Counted from the stretch's first letter, positions 43,971 through 56,100 are shown. The stretch is DNA of 64,000 nucleotides from Ectobius pallidus (GCA_964059195.1 CAXKWD010000005.1:149325265-149389264); one strand, 5' to 3'. Numbers and translations: made by a program. Notes: a model not told the origin generated them from the letters alone.

Positions 43971-46449
43971 AAATACCGCAAAAACAAATATTATCAATCT
44001 TTTTATGTCTATAATTCCTTCTGTCCAAGCCTATTGACCATTTAAATCTTCCTAAGATCGACTCCCATTGCCTTTCCATTTAAATCTAGGCCTTTCTACA
44101 TGTATTTTCCTATTACGCCTTCATTGTTCAGTCCCATCTGTTAAGTAACAAAGAGATGAAAATAGTGAGATAAAAATAAAGCGTATGTTGTTATAAAATG
44201 AACAATTCAGAATATGTTGCACAAACCTTTCATATTTACTTAAGATTTGTAATGTTGAGGTTTTAGGTAGGCGAAAGTAGCCGGGATGTTCCAATCAATA
44301 ATAATTCATATAATTATAGCATCCAGTTTAAAGAAATTTAGGGATCTTACCGAATTATTCATATAATATTATCACATATTAACTGAAGAAATAATTGCTC
44401 CGACTATCTGTTTGATTTCCTTGGTCAAGGAAATGGATCAAAGTGAGTGCAAATTAAACAAACCGAATATAATAATGTTCTTCTGTATCTATTGCTCCGT
44501 GATGTCTTCTTCACTGATATCCTGTGTAAATTCTTAAATATGGTGAAATAACGGCTATGAGTTATGGAAAGTAAATATAACCTTGAATTTCGGCCTTTGC
44601 CTTTGCGAATCAGGAAAACCATAAAAATGCTAAGCCAAATTGGCCAACTACGAGATGTGAGTTTTGAAACCGGAAATTCTTCCCCTGCCATCTCGCTCGG
44701 ATTGGCTTTAGTGTGTGCATTACAATACAGGTATGCTGAATTTCACAACAATAATTATTCAAATGTGTATCTGAGTTCAGATATTATGTACTGAAGACAC
44801 ACTTACTTCATTTCTACATCGATACATATTGATTTTATATTAAAAATGAGTATGACAAAAAATAGTTCATTTTAATTTACGATCCTGGATTTTCATATAT
44901 ATTCTACGGTAAGGAGATAGCCTAGAAAGTTCTAAAATGGACTCGAGTAAATTACCCCCTAAGTAATTTTTACGGAAAACGAATATAGACATTTTATCAG
45001 TAAGATTTATAAATTTCCAAATTTGCATTTTAATAAAAATTTGAATTTTTTATGGCAAGTCCTCATAATTTTTCAGTTATAGAAACCTAAATCTAGAGGA
45101 GGTGATAAAAGTCCAACAAAGTCCATAATCAAAAAAGAAGTAAATACAATGAACCGTTTATCCACAAAAAGGTCTACATAGACAGACATACGTCGTCCCA
45201 AACACACTTATTTTTGCTTCCAGGGATCGTGAAGCATCTTTTCCCGGTGGTATCTCGATTTATATTTTTTGTCATGATCACAAAGCTTTCTCAACGGTAC
45301 GTATAAGCGAGAAAGTAAATGCATATTATCTAAATTCATAAACAGCATCATGACTTATAATTCATTACAAAAAACTTATATAAAATATTGACTTCAGGTC
45401 ATGAAAAGCTGACATGATTACTCTAGACATACATTTAAATATACTGGACTCATGTTGGAAAGAAATTCATTCCAGCACTAAGTACATCTAAGTGAAAGTG
45501 TACTTGACTGCAACAATTTTCTTATCTTTATAACCAAGTTTATTATAGGCTACCTTTTCTCGCGATACACAACCGAACCGCAGTTTTGCAAGATTGAAAA
45601 AAAAAATCAATTACGTCTCTAAACCATTCCAATGTTTCTACTTTTGCTCAAAGTGACTTGGAGCGGAAATTTCTCATACTAATAGCGACTCTCAATTTCC
45701 TATCACTGAACTCGAGACAGGTAATTGAAAGTCAAGCAAGTACACAGGTGTATTCAGAGAAGTAGGATGAGAATGAAATGACAAAAGGTGATGAACGTTC
45801 ACAGAAACACAATGCTGTGATAGAACACAATAGCCTACCTACAGTTCCACAAGGCAATATAATTCGCATAATCCCACAATGGGGATGCAAAGAAGTTTAC
45901 GCGAATTTAAGGCCACCAATGTTTTAATGTCGATACTGTGGGCTTAAAAATACAGTAATACCACTAGTGAGATCCCTTTCAGGATTGTTTTACACGAGAT
46001 GGTTAAAGTTTTCTCCATTTTGTTATACATGATAAAGTTAGACTAGTTACACGTTCGTAAAACCTCAAACTTCCATGGACCATAGGCCTATGACAAACTT
46101 TCTGTAAATATCCTCATGGGTCTCAATTGTTAAAACTATTTTATTTATTTTTGTTTCAAAATCACACAGTAGATATTACAAAATTAAATTTCAGTCGGTA
46201 TATATTACGAGACATATGTCATGTCTGCTTTATTTTGTTGGCCATTTATTTACAAGATAAAAAAGTAAGGAACATTTCATTATCTGAATACGGAACCTCT
46301 TTGCTAGAAGCTTGCTAACCTAATCATTCGAACACAAAGCACAGCTGCGTATATGTACGTCGAAGAAACTACCTATCAGGTAAATATCCAGATTTCTGAT
46401 TTGTAATGTAAGAGACGTATTATTACTATTATTATAATTATTATTAATA
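43971..46449. other. Unassigned AT-rich DNA
   Basis: Several short frames (60-88 codons) have no motif. No repeat was recognised. Confidence 0.4.
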
Positions 46450-46900
46450 TCACCATCATAATCTTCACTGAACCAGGATGCCACTGGCCTCATCGGTTGG
46501 GAACTCTTTTCCGCCCAAAAAGTCCTTTAGTTTCGGAAACAAGTGAAAATCGCTGGGTGCCATGGGCTGTAACGAGGATGTCCAAACATTTCCCATTTAA
46601 AACACTGAATTTGTGCCTGTGATTGAGCAGCCGAATGAAGCCGAGCGTTGTCGTGGATAAAATACACTTTTTTTCAGACAACTTTCCACGTCTCTTATTT
46701 TGGATAGCACGTCATGGTCTTGATGAGTTGCACAATAGGAATCTGCATTTATTCCTTGTCTTCTTGGCAGAAACTCCAAGCTGGGGTCTTTGGCGGTAGA
46801 AGAGTGTAACATCATCATTGGAAAACTGGCACCACGTTACAATAAATACGTTGACAGCAATGCAATTACGTTGAGAAATAGAGTAAGGTACTGTACCTTC
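46450..46900 (-). pseudogene. Mariner transposase C-terminal relic
   Basis: Minus-strand frames together encode YFIHDNARLHSAAQSQAQIQ, then KWEMFGHPRYSPWHPAIF and EKSSQPMRPVASWF. These correspond to the mariner 'HDNARPH' (second catalytic Asp) and 'HPPYSPDLAPSDFHLF' (third Asp) blocks. The third Asp region is degraded (YSPWHPAIF). Several stops and frameshifts are present. A TTA microsatellite lies immediately to its left. A terminal-repeat-like TACGAGGGTCGTCCAGAAAG (minus strand) at about 47394 may be the 5' end of the same element, now separated by a SINE. Confidence 0.7.
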
Positions 46901-46914
46901 GTAAATAAAGTTTT

Positions 46915-47322
46915 TATTTCATTATAATCAACAAAATTGTCCACCTAATCACAAATTAAACTAGTCCAAAAGTTCAATATATGCAACATTTACTTTGCTC
47001 TTTTTAGTCTACAATAGTACAATACTAACTGGAAACATGCATGTATAGTACTCATGTACTCAAGTAGGGTAGGCTATGGAACTATTGCTTGTCAATTGTT
47101 TCTACTGTCGGTGTATTTTAATGGAGTAAATTTTAGCTGATATTAATTTAAATGGATATGGTACAGAATGAAATGGTGAGGATGATTCATGGTATGTAAA
47201 TATCCCATTCTGATTTGCCTTTACGATTGGGAAAACCATGTCAAATTAACCGGCCTCGGGATTTGAATCTGGGACCTCTCGAATGCGAGTCTAAGATGTT
47301 ACCATCACGGCCAACTCGCTCA
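46915..47322 (-). mobile_element. tRNA-derived SINE with 14-bp target duplication
   Basis: GTAAATAAAGTTTT flanks both sides (46901-46914 and 47323-47336). Reading minus from 47322: CTGAGCGAGTTGGCCGTGAT (box A) and, after about 40 nt, AGATTCAAATCCC (box B), then a body of about 300 nt. The insertion sits inside the mariner relic. Confidence 0.8.
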
Positions 47323-47336
47323 GTAAATAAAGTTTT

Positions 47337-47394
47337 ATGTTAATATCTTTCGTTATGCCAAATCGTTCTTTACTTTCTGGACGACCCTCGTATA
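47337..47394 (-). mobile_element. Mariner terminal repeat remnant
   Basis: On the minus strand the segment begins TACGAGGGTCGTCCAGAAAG. This is typical of mariner ends and lies just outside the SINE, in the right position to be the 5' terminus of the 46.45-46.90 kb relic. No opposite terminal repeat was found. Confidence 0.5.
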
Positions 47395-48109
47395 AACAAT
47401 ATGTAAACATGGACTCGTACCTTACTATGACCGTTCTTTCTCTATATCATACAAATAATACAGTGAATAGTCATAACGCTGAATTTAGTACGCAAAATAG
47501 CCACACTCGAGCTTCACGATAACATTAGGAAAGATGAGGCTGACAGTTTCATTTGCAGCGCGTGTGATAATGTGTATGCGAGTCGCATTTGTACAGCCGT
47601 TCGCAATCATCTGTTTCCCCAGTCGAAATAACGCCACATCATCACATGGCAAGAGTGTCACAATGGATATACCACCCTTTTCATATCGCAGTTTCCCATA
47701 GCTGTCCTCTGAACGCCATGACTCACGTCAAATTTGTGTTTCATTTGCTGTAAAATATTGTTGAGTATGTAAGCTTTCCACTAGCAGCGTATTTCTTGGA
47801 CCACTGACTATTACGTCCTCTGTCCGTACTATAGAGGAAGTACTGAGTTCGACTCTGAAATTGGATGTGGAGTTTTTAATATAAATACACGTACTGAGTT
47901 CCCTTGAATAAAAAAGATAAATAAAATTAATTAATTAAAAAAAACTGTTTTCAGAAACATGTATATGTGTATGTTAGGCATCTTCTGGGGATGTGTCACG
48001 AAGATTGTCGACGACTTTCTCTCACTTTTAATACCACTATAGGCCTACATTTAAAAAAATTATGTTTTCGCGAATTTCTCGATAACTGCTGTAACGTTTT
48101 TGTTCAAAT
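47395..48109. other. Unassigned DNA
   Basis: No feature was identified. Confidence 0.4.
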
Positions 48110-48215
48110 TTTGTATTATGAGCTGCTTGTACTAAGAACTAAAACTTATATTTTAATCAATATTTTCGCAAAGAAATTCACTAAAGGGTGGTTACAAGCC
48201 AGTCACCCTTTGAAT
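48110..48215 (+). repeat. Dispersed repeat family A, copy 4
   Basis: GCTGCTTGTACTAAGAACTA, AAACTTATATTTT, then AAAGGGTGGTTACAAGCC parallel the other copies but are more diverged. Confidence 0.55.
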
Positions 48216-49394
48216 AATCTGTATGAACAACAAATCTTTGTATCCAGCTGCATACCTAAGTTAACACGTAAGTAAACCATCGAAATTGACTGTAGTCTGT
48301 TTCAAGAGTCTGATTTTTGCTATCAATTCGAATGAAGAATCGATTATGGATATACAAAGTTATCTGGAGAAGTGCTCATCAAAACAAAACTGCGTTAGTA
48401 ATGGGGTTGTTTTTGTTTTAAACAAAAAAATTGTTTACTTATTTCAGTTCTTTTTCGGAAAGTTATTTTTTTACAGGCCATTATGTTTTCATAAGGCTAG
48501 CATAACCTTGCTTATAACGAATTTTATGGAATATTTTAAGTAAACAAACATAAAAATAGAAAATATTATTCTATTCAGCAAGGGAACCTCGTTTTGCTCG
48601 GTCAATTATAAAATGGATAAATCTAAATCTAAAGACTGAACTGAATAACCTACTTGAAACCCACGGTAGGTTGTCAAGTTATTGTAGTGGCCGTCTGCTT
48701 AGGCTCTCTAAGATTGCGGCTATATAATAAAAAGGAGAATATACTCAGGTATTGCTAAGGGTGCAATTGTTATGAGATGCATTTAGTTTCAAGTCTTCCA
48801 AGCCTAGACCCGATCCAATATTCTAGATGCTGCTGAAGATCTGGTGATAAAGCCCACAATTCCTAAGAATAGGTCTCACAGCACGATTCACCTCAAGAAG
48901 AGTTCTGGTTAGGTTTAGACCGTCTAATCTTCCTTTAAATAGCACGTGTGCACTTGTGTTGTCTCGTATTAATTTTAAAAACTAATTTAAAGACGATGAG
49001 TTAGAGAGAGTTCTTTAATCAGTCATCTGAAGAGCTTAAACTTACAGCAGCTTCTAAGCTTTCCTCTTCTGGACTGCCTAGCCACCGCTCCATACACAAT
49101 GGTGAAAATGGCTCATAGAACGTAATGCAGCAAAGTGAACAGCCCATAAAAAGAGAGGAAAAGGAAGAAGAGAAAGAAGAATGACGGCATGACTACATTC
49201 GTAAAAGATGTAAACGAGATAATTGAAGTAAAACTTCTTTTCTCGCGGTTGGGGTAAATCTGGAAAATCAGTCATACTAAAACGAAATCAGTCACGAAAT
49301 CAGTCACAAAATCAGTCACACTCAAAACTACGTGTTTCGGAGCGGACTGCACAGAAAACAATCAACTCAATGATTAGGAGTAATCAAAGGAAAT
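48216..49394. other. Unassigned DNA
   Basis: A short tandem of GAAATCAGTCAC-like units lies at about 49264-49320. 48700-48960 is GC-richer but unidentified. Confidence 0.4.
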
Positions 49395-49849
49395 TTTTCA
49401 AGCCTTAATTCCTCAATGGCAATAGACAATTCCTAAGCAATCTAAGGCCGGTATTCATAGTCGCAATAAGTCGTACTTATATCCAAGTCGAACTTTAATC
49501 TCGTCTTAAGTTGAGTTTCTGACACAAACAAGTCGGACTTATGACGTATTTACTTTATAAAGTCAGACTTGATAAAGTCGAGCTTATTGGTATTCATAGT
49601 CACTAAAGTACGACTTATTTGTCGAAATAAGTCGTACTTTATCAAGTCAAGGGTCCCCCTGACTTATTTCAGTTTAAGCCAGTACCATGGATAGTAATTT
49701 TTAGGATCTTGGCGAGTATTAGAAGAAACTCACGCCCCAAAGCGTTATTTGCGAAACATGATGAATCTATTCAAATTCTACAATGACAATGAATTTAAAA
49801 AGAGATTTCGTTTCAAGCAGACACAATTTTGGAAATATCAATCGCCTAT

Positions 49850-49942
49850 TTGTGTTGATAAATTTCATGTTATCTCCTACGAGGGATTTGTATGTCGTGT
49901 ATAAAATAATTCCACCTATTCCCATTTCAATGAACAATAAAG

Positions 49943-49993
<51 letters not shown>

Positions 49994-50209
49994 AAATGTT
50001 TTTGTTAAAGTATTAGCTCATAGCTTTGTCAAATCTAAAATTTATATTTGCCAATATTATGAAACATAATTAAAAAGTATATCTGTCAATTTTATAAAAT
50101 AATTTTCGTATTTCGGCTATTCAGCCATCTTCAAGTCCTTTTCTTTCACCAGGTGATCTTACTCTGTTGGTTAATCCATTACAACAGGTGGAATTATTTT
50201 ATACACGAC
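49850..50209 (-). mobile_element. Short Penelope-like insertion, 360 bp
   Basis: ATCAATCGCCTAT flanks both sides (49837-49849 and 50210-50222). A perfect 24-bp inverted repeat starts GTCGTGTATAAAATAA (49894-49917). Its partner (50186-50209) abuts the right duplication exactly, while a 44-nt extension separates the left one from its duplication. This repeats the end structure of the large Penelope-like element. On the minus strand CTTGAAGATGGC, TGAATA, GCCGAAA (50111-50135) is hammerhead-like. There is no ORF. The body also holds a TTA array. Confidence 0.6.
49943..49991 (+). repeat. ATT microsatellite
   Basis: About sixteen ATT units lie within the short Penelope-like insertion. The poly-tyrosine frame across it is an artefact. 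Confidence 0.95.
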
Positions 50210-50814
50210 ATCAATCGCCTATCTTTCATCAGCATTTCTCTCTGCTGGCATTTCATATCGGCCCAAAGCTTCCTAAGCAGTTTTGAATCTCTCTATAAAA
50301 CAATAATTAATATAGAAATAAATACATAAGCGTACCGGTATGTATTCTGAACGATCTCCAAGCTAATATATACGCAGAATATTCTCAAAAAAACTATTAA
50401 TTAGTTTACTTACACGCTGCATAATATGACTGGATGAATTGAATTCTTTGTTTACAATGCTCAGAGCCGTCTGTATTTTTATATCACGATAGCGAAATAC
50501 GTACTCAGTTGGCTTTGCTTTACATAGAATCTGAAAAAATCTTCAACATGATTGGCTAGTTCAATTATTACGGCAGTGAACGCGTGATTTTTCATATTAT
50601 TGAGTTCGACTTTAATGCGTGGAATAAGTAGAGCTTTACGAAGTCAGACTTAATAAAGTACGACTTTAAAGAGGACTATGAATACGAAAAACATATAAGT
50701 CGACTTGTCAAATAAGTTCAGCTTTATAAAGTCGGTTCTTAAGTCGCCGACTATGAATACCGGCCTAAAGGTATATTATCTATTTTATGGAACCCGGAGG
50801 TTCATTACCGCGCA

Positions 50815-51380
50815 AATCCAAAATTAAAACTCCAAAATTAAAAAATACAAATTTCCAAAATTAAAAAAAACAAAATTAAAAATTAAAACATCCAAAAATC
50901 CAAAATTTAATAAATAATAAATTCCAAAATTCAAAAATTAAAAATTAAAAACTAAAAATCGAAAATACCAAAATTGAAAAAATCTAAAAATCCAAAATTA
51001 AAAAACTAAAATACAAAATTAAAAAATCCAAAAAATAAAAAATTCAAAGAATCAAAATTGAAAAAAATCCAAAATTAAAAAATTCAAAGATCGAAAATTA
51101 AAAAATTCAAATTTCCAAAGTTAAGAAAAACAAAATTAAAAATTATAACATACAAAAATCCAAAATTTAATAAATAATAAAATTAAAATTAAAAAATCCA
51201 AAAATAAAAAAATAAACAACTCAAAGATCGAAAATAAAAAAATCGAAAATTAAAAATTGAAAGAACCAAAATGAAAGTCCAAAATCCAAAATTTAAACAG
51301 TCCAAAAACCCAATATTAAAAAGTCCAATAATGCAAAATTGAAAAAATCCAAGGATAAAAAATTGAAAAAATAAAATAAA
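50815..51380 (+). repeat. Degenerate AT-rich tandem array with almost no G
   Basis: Variants of the word ATCCAAAATTAAAAA recur roughly every 10-20 bp for about 560 bp. The plus strand is nearly free of G. It abuts the family N fragment. It could be an expanded simple repeat or satellite remnant. Confidence 0.8.
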
Positions 51381-52732
51381 GTTTTACTTCTGTCGTGTGG
51401 CCTTCCACGCACTCTTTTTTTTTCAATTTATTACCTGTCATTTTTACCCGTTAAATCCAAAATTCAATCTCATTGTTGTAAATTGAAGGTACTGTAGTAC
51501 GTATAATACTCGTATAATAAAACTTCTTAGCATTAGAGTTTCATCGAATAGGCTGTTTGATGGATAAGTGGAATGTATTGTACGGTAAAATGCATCATCG
51601 TTTTTGCTCCAGTAACAATTTTTATGCTGTATCGTAATATTATGAATATTAATAAAAATCCCTAAATCTGTAATCGTTTGTGTTGTTTCGAAATGCGATT
51701 CTCGTATGTAAAAAAAATAGTGCAATATGTGGAGCACAAAGTTTTTGCATATGATTTACATATGTATTACTGAGTTATCGCGACGAAATAAATATTTATT
51801 TGCATTTAACAACAAACATAACTTTCATTTCAGTATGAGTCCATAAACAAAACAATAGCATATTCATATTTTAATGTCCTCTGATATTGTACATGGAAAG
51901 TGTTATCTCTTTATTTCTATCGCGAAAAATGTTAATTTTATAAAAAGGATTCTTCTTGAGAAGCAATGTTTATTTTAACAATTTCTAAAACTCCTGAGCA
52001 AACTTTTCATGTATATCCTACCTATTTGAGATAAACACAAGTAGGCTTAAATTTTCCCCATGATGAATTCTTACAGAAAATTGAATAAGCCAATAGTTGT
52101 TTCACTACTCAAGTTAAAAAAATCGAAAATTAATGTTTATAAAAATCGAACATTATAACAAAAATTGAAAGTCAAAGTAGAAAAACGTTTTCATGAAAAC
52201 TACCCTTCTTACTTTAGCAGGCCTATTAGAAACCAAGTTCTAAGGGGGGAAGTCGTCCACAGTCCAAATACGACAGACAGAAGTAGCCTAATTCAGAAAA
52301 CACATTTGTCGGCATCTAAGTATGGTGAAAAATGTTTTCTCAGTGATTACTCGATTCTGATTTGTCATATTCGCTATACCTTCTTCATACCAAGCATTTG
52401 CATGAAAATATAAAAATCGAATCGATGTATTTCCTTTATCCACTAACCGCTACTGAATGAACCACCACTGAATGTCAGATCTTCGATATTCCCCCATAAT
52501 GTAAGGACGGTGGAAGAAATAGGAGAGATCAAAGTGGTTGGGGCGTAAGAGCTGCAGCACAGTCTATCAGCTGTACGTGTCTTGGGGATGGAATGAGGCA
52601 GCCACTGACTGATTGGTGATGCTTCCTCTACCACGCTGTTTGTTCAGCCATCTAGATTGAGGTAGCGCTAGTAGTTGTTCTTCTCTTCATCACGTTGTCG
52701 CCATTTTCTTTGCCCTCATGTTTTACGTATCT

Positions 52733-52767
<35 letters not shown>

Positions 52768-53454
52768 CAACCAAACACCGTGAAATGTGCCGTCTTTTTC
52801 CTCATGGTGGTGACATTCTCTCATACATAAAGACCCGCAACGTTGACATTATCTTAACCGGTCTAACATCCCCTTATTTTTCACACGTCGATGTTTGGCA
52901 CGTTCTCAACAGTTTTTTTTTTGGGGGGGGGGAGTAGAATAACTATATCAGTATATATAGGTACAGCGTGATAAATTTTCATTTTTTGTTATTGTTGTTG
53001 CAAAACGTATTTATTCAAATAGCTGTCATGTATCAGTGTCAGTAACAGAAAAGGAGTGATTTATGTCACTTCACAATTTAGCGACACTTCGATTTACCAT
53101 CTCCGACTTAGGTATTCAAAGAAGCAAGAAGACAAATATAACCGAATTGTATGTTATCCTGAGAAGGTAATATAGCTTACCACTAATTTATATGTTACAT
53201 GTAATATACGACGGTAAGTCAATAAGTATTCACTCATTTTGTTTAAACTTTTGTAGGTTGTGCCGTTTTGTGCTCGCGCAAGACTTATAAAGCTACAACA
53301 GAAAGTGAAGGAAAATTTCACATAACTTATGTGCGTAAATTAAGATGAATAAAGTAGCTTAAATTTTTACTTTTAAGCACTTGATTAATAAATCTACTGC
53401 TAAGTTCTCCAGAAAACTCAGATTAGCAAGTGCAGCTCCTGGTACACCTTCTCA
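51381..53454. other. Unassigned DNA
   Basis: A poly(T) run lies at about 52738-52765 and a short G run at about 52923-52932. 52440-52690 is GC-richer but unidentified. No gene was seen. Confidence 0.4.
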
Positions 53455-53456
53455 TA

Positions 53457-53817
53457 CAGGGTGTCCACGCTAGAGGGATCGAGAGTAGTAAAGAACCTGT
53501 TTCTCGGAGTGTTCTGTCCCATTGGAGAATCGCTTTATGACCTGGTGGATCCACATTCCACGTACAACGAACACGGCATTGCACCCGAGTAACAGATTTC
53601 TCTTCTGCTAGCCATAACACGAACTGAATTTTCTGTTGCGGTGTCCACATTTCGAGACAAAAGCTCTTGACGCGCATGCGCATGGAGCTGTCTGAAAACA
53701 GTGTTGCACAATCTCGGAGAGTTTCTCTTTCCTTTCATATGCAGAATGCAGCAATATCCTTATCTCGTTTTAACTGGCAAGCATTTATTTCTCGATCCCT
53801 CTAGCGTGGACACACTG
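53457..53817 (-). mobile_element. Deleted Tc1/mariner-superfamily element, 361 bp
   Basis: The TIRs match at all but one of about 28 positions (CAGGGTGTCCACGCTAGAGG versus CAGTGTGTCCACGCTAGAGG) and are flanked by TA on both sides. The minus strand from about 53650 encodes MWTPQQKIQFVLWLAEEKSV, then PPGHKAILQWDRTLRETGSL. This is the first helix-turn-helix of a DUF4817-type transposase. Everything downstream, including the catalytic core, is deleted. Confidence 0.8.
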
Positions 53818-53819
53818 TA

Positions 53820-55800
53820 TAATAATTCGCGACCACTTTAAAATAGTACTGGAAATATTTTATATCGCTTGCATTGTATTCTTTCCTCGAGAAATTCAAC
53901 AAGTAGTAAAGAGAATTCAATCCACGTTTCAGAGATAAGAAAGTAATTGTTTCGGATTTATGACAGGTAACTTAGTTGTGATGACTTTATAGAGTCGCTC
54001 AAGCAAGTTGTGAAAAGAATACTTCGCGGTTATACAGTAGATTTAAATCCAATGGTTGAATCCAAGATGCGATTGTTTTTAAATCTAATTTCACTGCAAT
54101 AAATTGGTTAGAAATTCCTTGCTGGTGTTACATAAACTACTTTTATCCACATTAAAACAGTTAAATTATTTAAGTTTCAAATCGAGTGTTTTTAATACTT
54201 GCAGTGTCCATTTAAACCACTGAAAATCCATTTCAAAGTTAGAGTGAACAGAAATTATATGAAGCTAGGGATATTCAACAACCGCAACTGAAACTATGTC
54301 TAGAGGAGATTAGAAAACTGCCACGGAGATGATTATGCAGAAAGAAGTATTCTTAAAAATAAAATATAAAGAAGAACGCAATAAATAACGAAAGGATTAA
54401 TTGAGAACAGCCTAATATTGATATGTTAAGAAAAAGTATACATAGTCTATCTTCATTTTTAATACTTTGAAGAGCCTACTAAGTTAAGATGTAAGGAAAA
54501 TTATATATTTCTACGATAGGTCTACTGTTTTTCTTCCAATCCGGATCATGGTGGAAAATCGAATTTCCACCGCCCAGTGCCGGCATCCTAACTTACCGTA
54601 CTACTTACTGCACAGGCGCGTTATATTCCAGCCTAGAAGTTTTCATATAGCCCTATTTATTATTGCACACATGGAATATAATTATAGTTGACGTTTCCAA
54701 TCTAAATATTGACTTACGATAATAAAGAACTTTTTTATATAATACGACGTTGATCTGTTGATATAAACACAGCAATTTTAACCACAGTATATCTACAACG
54801 AACATAATAATAAGTGTAAAATTATATAACAACTTTTAATCTAACTAACCAAGTTGTTTATTAAGGGGTACTTATTATTTATGAGAAACTTCTAATTCAC
54901 TTTTAATGATTTTATGCCATTATATGTCAGCATGTATTAACATTAGTACATAAATGACGACACTGAGATATGGTAATTAAACACAATATCATTATGCCTA
55001 CAGTGATAATATTAAAATATGTTTACTGATACGATTTGATAGTGTTGCTGAACTGATGTATTGGTGAAGATATTGTAATGCAGGACAGTTTTTTCTATAA
55101 GATGTATTGTATACATGTGAATTTGTTATATGTTGTATGTCTGTAATAACGTAGTAAACGTCGTACCATGTTACCTTCTTATATTTGTGGTATAGGTGGA
55201 CTTTTCACTATACCAAATACTATTGATTAAGTTTTTTCGTCTATTTTTAAACAAAAAACTTCAATTAAAGTTCTGTCTACGTCCGTTTTCGTTAGATTGT
55301 AAACTACAGTCACAAAACTGTCGTTCGAACAAGTCGTAGGCATATACGTGAAAATAAAAAGTACGTGTTTAGTATCACACAGTGTATTAACACTCTTTTC
55401 TAAGCCTTTTGGTCAGACTGATAACAGATCTGACCTGGTTTGGAACCTAGCGCATTACTGTGAATCACAGGAGCATAGCCGTTGGAAGCTGTCGTATTAA
55501 TTCAATGGGCGATCCGTAGTGACAATGCAGCTTGCCTAAACTGTGTTTGCGGCACTTGAATTTATACTGCATATTACTGAACACAACGGATGCGAAGAAT
55601 GGCTGGTTTACACGTTCATATCTACATCAAAATGCATTAACAACTAATGGATTATGTATTAAAAATATGACGCCATGCTACGCACAGGAAAAAAATATAG
55701 CTGCTTCATAAATGTATAAAACTATAACCATGTTTTGACCACGCTTCTGAACTAGAATACAAAATATTGTAGCTGATCATTATTGATGAGCATATGACGT
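53820..55800. other. Unassigned AT-rich DNA
   Basis: No gene or repeat was recognised with confidence. Confidence 0.4.
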
Positions 55801-55865
55801 CACAATAACCAAAGCCGATAAGGGCACTTTTATTATCTTTATGGTCGCATAGAATGTAATTAATT
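55801..55865 (+). pseudogene. Possible Penelope-like RT fragment
   Basis: A short stretch reads ITKADKGTFIIF before a stop. KADKG followed by hydrophobic residues is the conserved N-terminal RT motif of Penelope-like elements (KADKGNAIIL in the copy at 30 kb). It is too short for certainty. Confidence 0.35.
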
Positions 55866-56100
55866 TAAGTACTGTACGTCAGTGGGGAAATGGTTCTCTC
55901 GCTGGAAAAAAAAAATACTATTTTTCTATTCCGATATAACGTCATTCCACGATCGACAATGAAGTGTAATGAAATCTTAACTTTCAGCCAATCGTGTTTG
56001 ACTTTCCTGATAAAATTATATATCAGTATGGTTTTATCGCTTCCATAGCATTGAGTTCCTCTTTTTTCGCTTTCCCATCATATGTTTTTTTTCTGCTATG
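55866..56100. other. Unassigned DNA
   Basis: No feature was identified. Confidence 0.4.

Larger units (their letters stand above)
49446..50765. mobile_element. 1,320-bp TIR element with TAA target duplication
   Basis: The ends are GGCCGGTATTCATAGTCG and, complemented, GGCCGGTATTCATAGTCG. TAA flanks both sides (49443-49445, 50766-50768). Both subterminal zones are packed with AAGTCGTACTTTA/AAGTCGGACTTAT-like repeats in both orientations, and ATTCATAGTC recurs internally. No transposase was found. The 3-bp TAA duplication suggests PIF/Harbinger. The two larger minus/plus frames inside are not convincing. Confidence 0.8.
49395..50815 (-). mobile_element. Non-LTR family N 3' end, copy B, split by an insertion
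   Basis: Outer pieces 49395-49445 and 50766-50815 together read, on the minus strand, GCGCGGTAATGAACCTCCGG, then TTCCATAAAATAG and GCTTAGGAATTGTCTATTGC. This is the 3' end also present at 21.36-21.43 and 56.96 kb. Removing the 1,320-bp element and one TAA rejoins it. Confidence 0.8.

Noticed and set aside
49783..50016. 77-codon ORF ending in poly-tyrosine
   Set aside because: It is created by translating the ATT microsatellite at 49943-49991.
52695..52937. 80-codon ORF with a poly-phenylalanine run
   Set aside because: It is produced by the poly(T) tract at 52738-52765 and has no protein motif.
53200..53260. Possible mariner end (GACGGTAAGTCAATAAGTATT)
   Set aside because: No matching opposite terminus or transposase segment was found nearby.
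55395..55445. CTTTTCTAAGCCTTTTGGTC-like string resembling the 5' end of U2 snRNA
   Set aside because: Similarity is limited to about 20 nt with several mismatches, and the U2 branch-pairing and Sm-site regions are absent.
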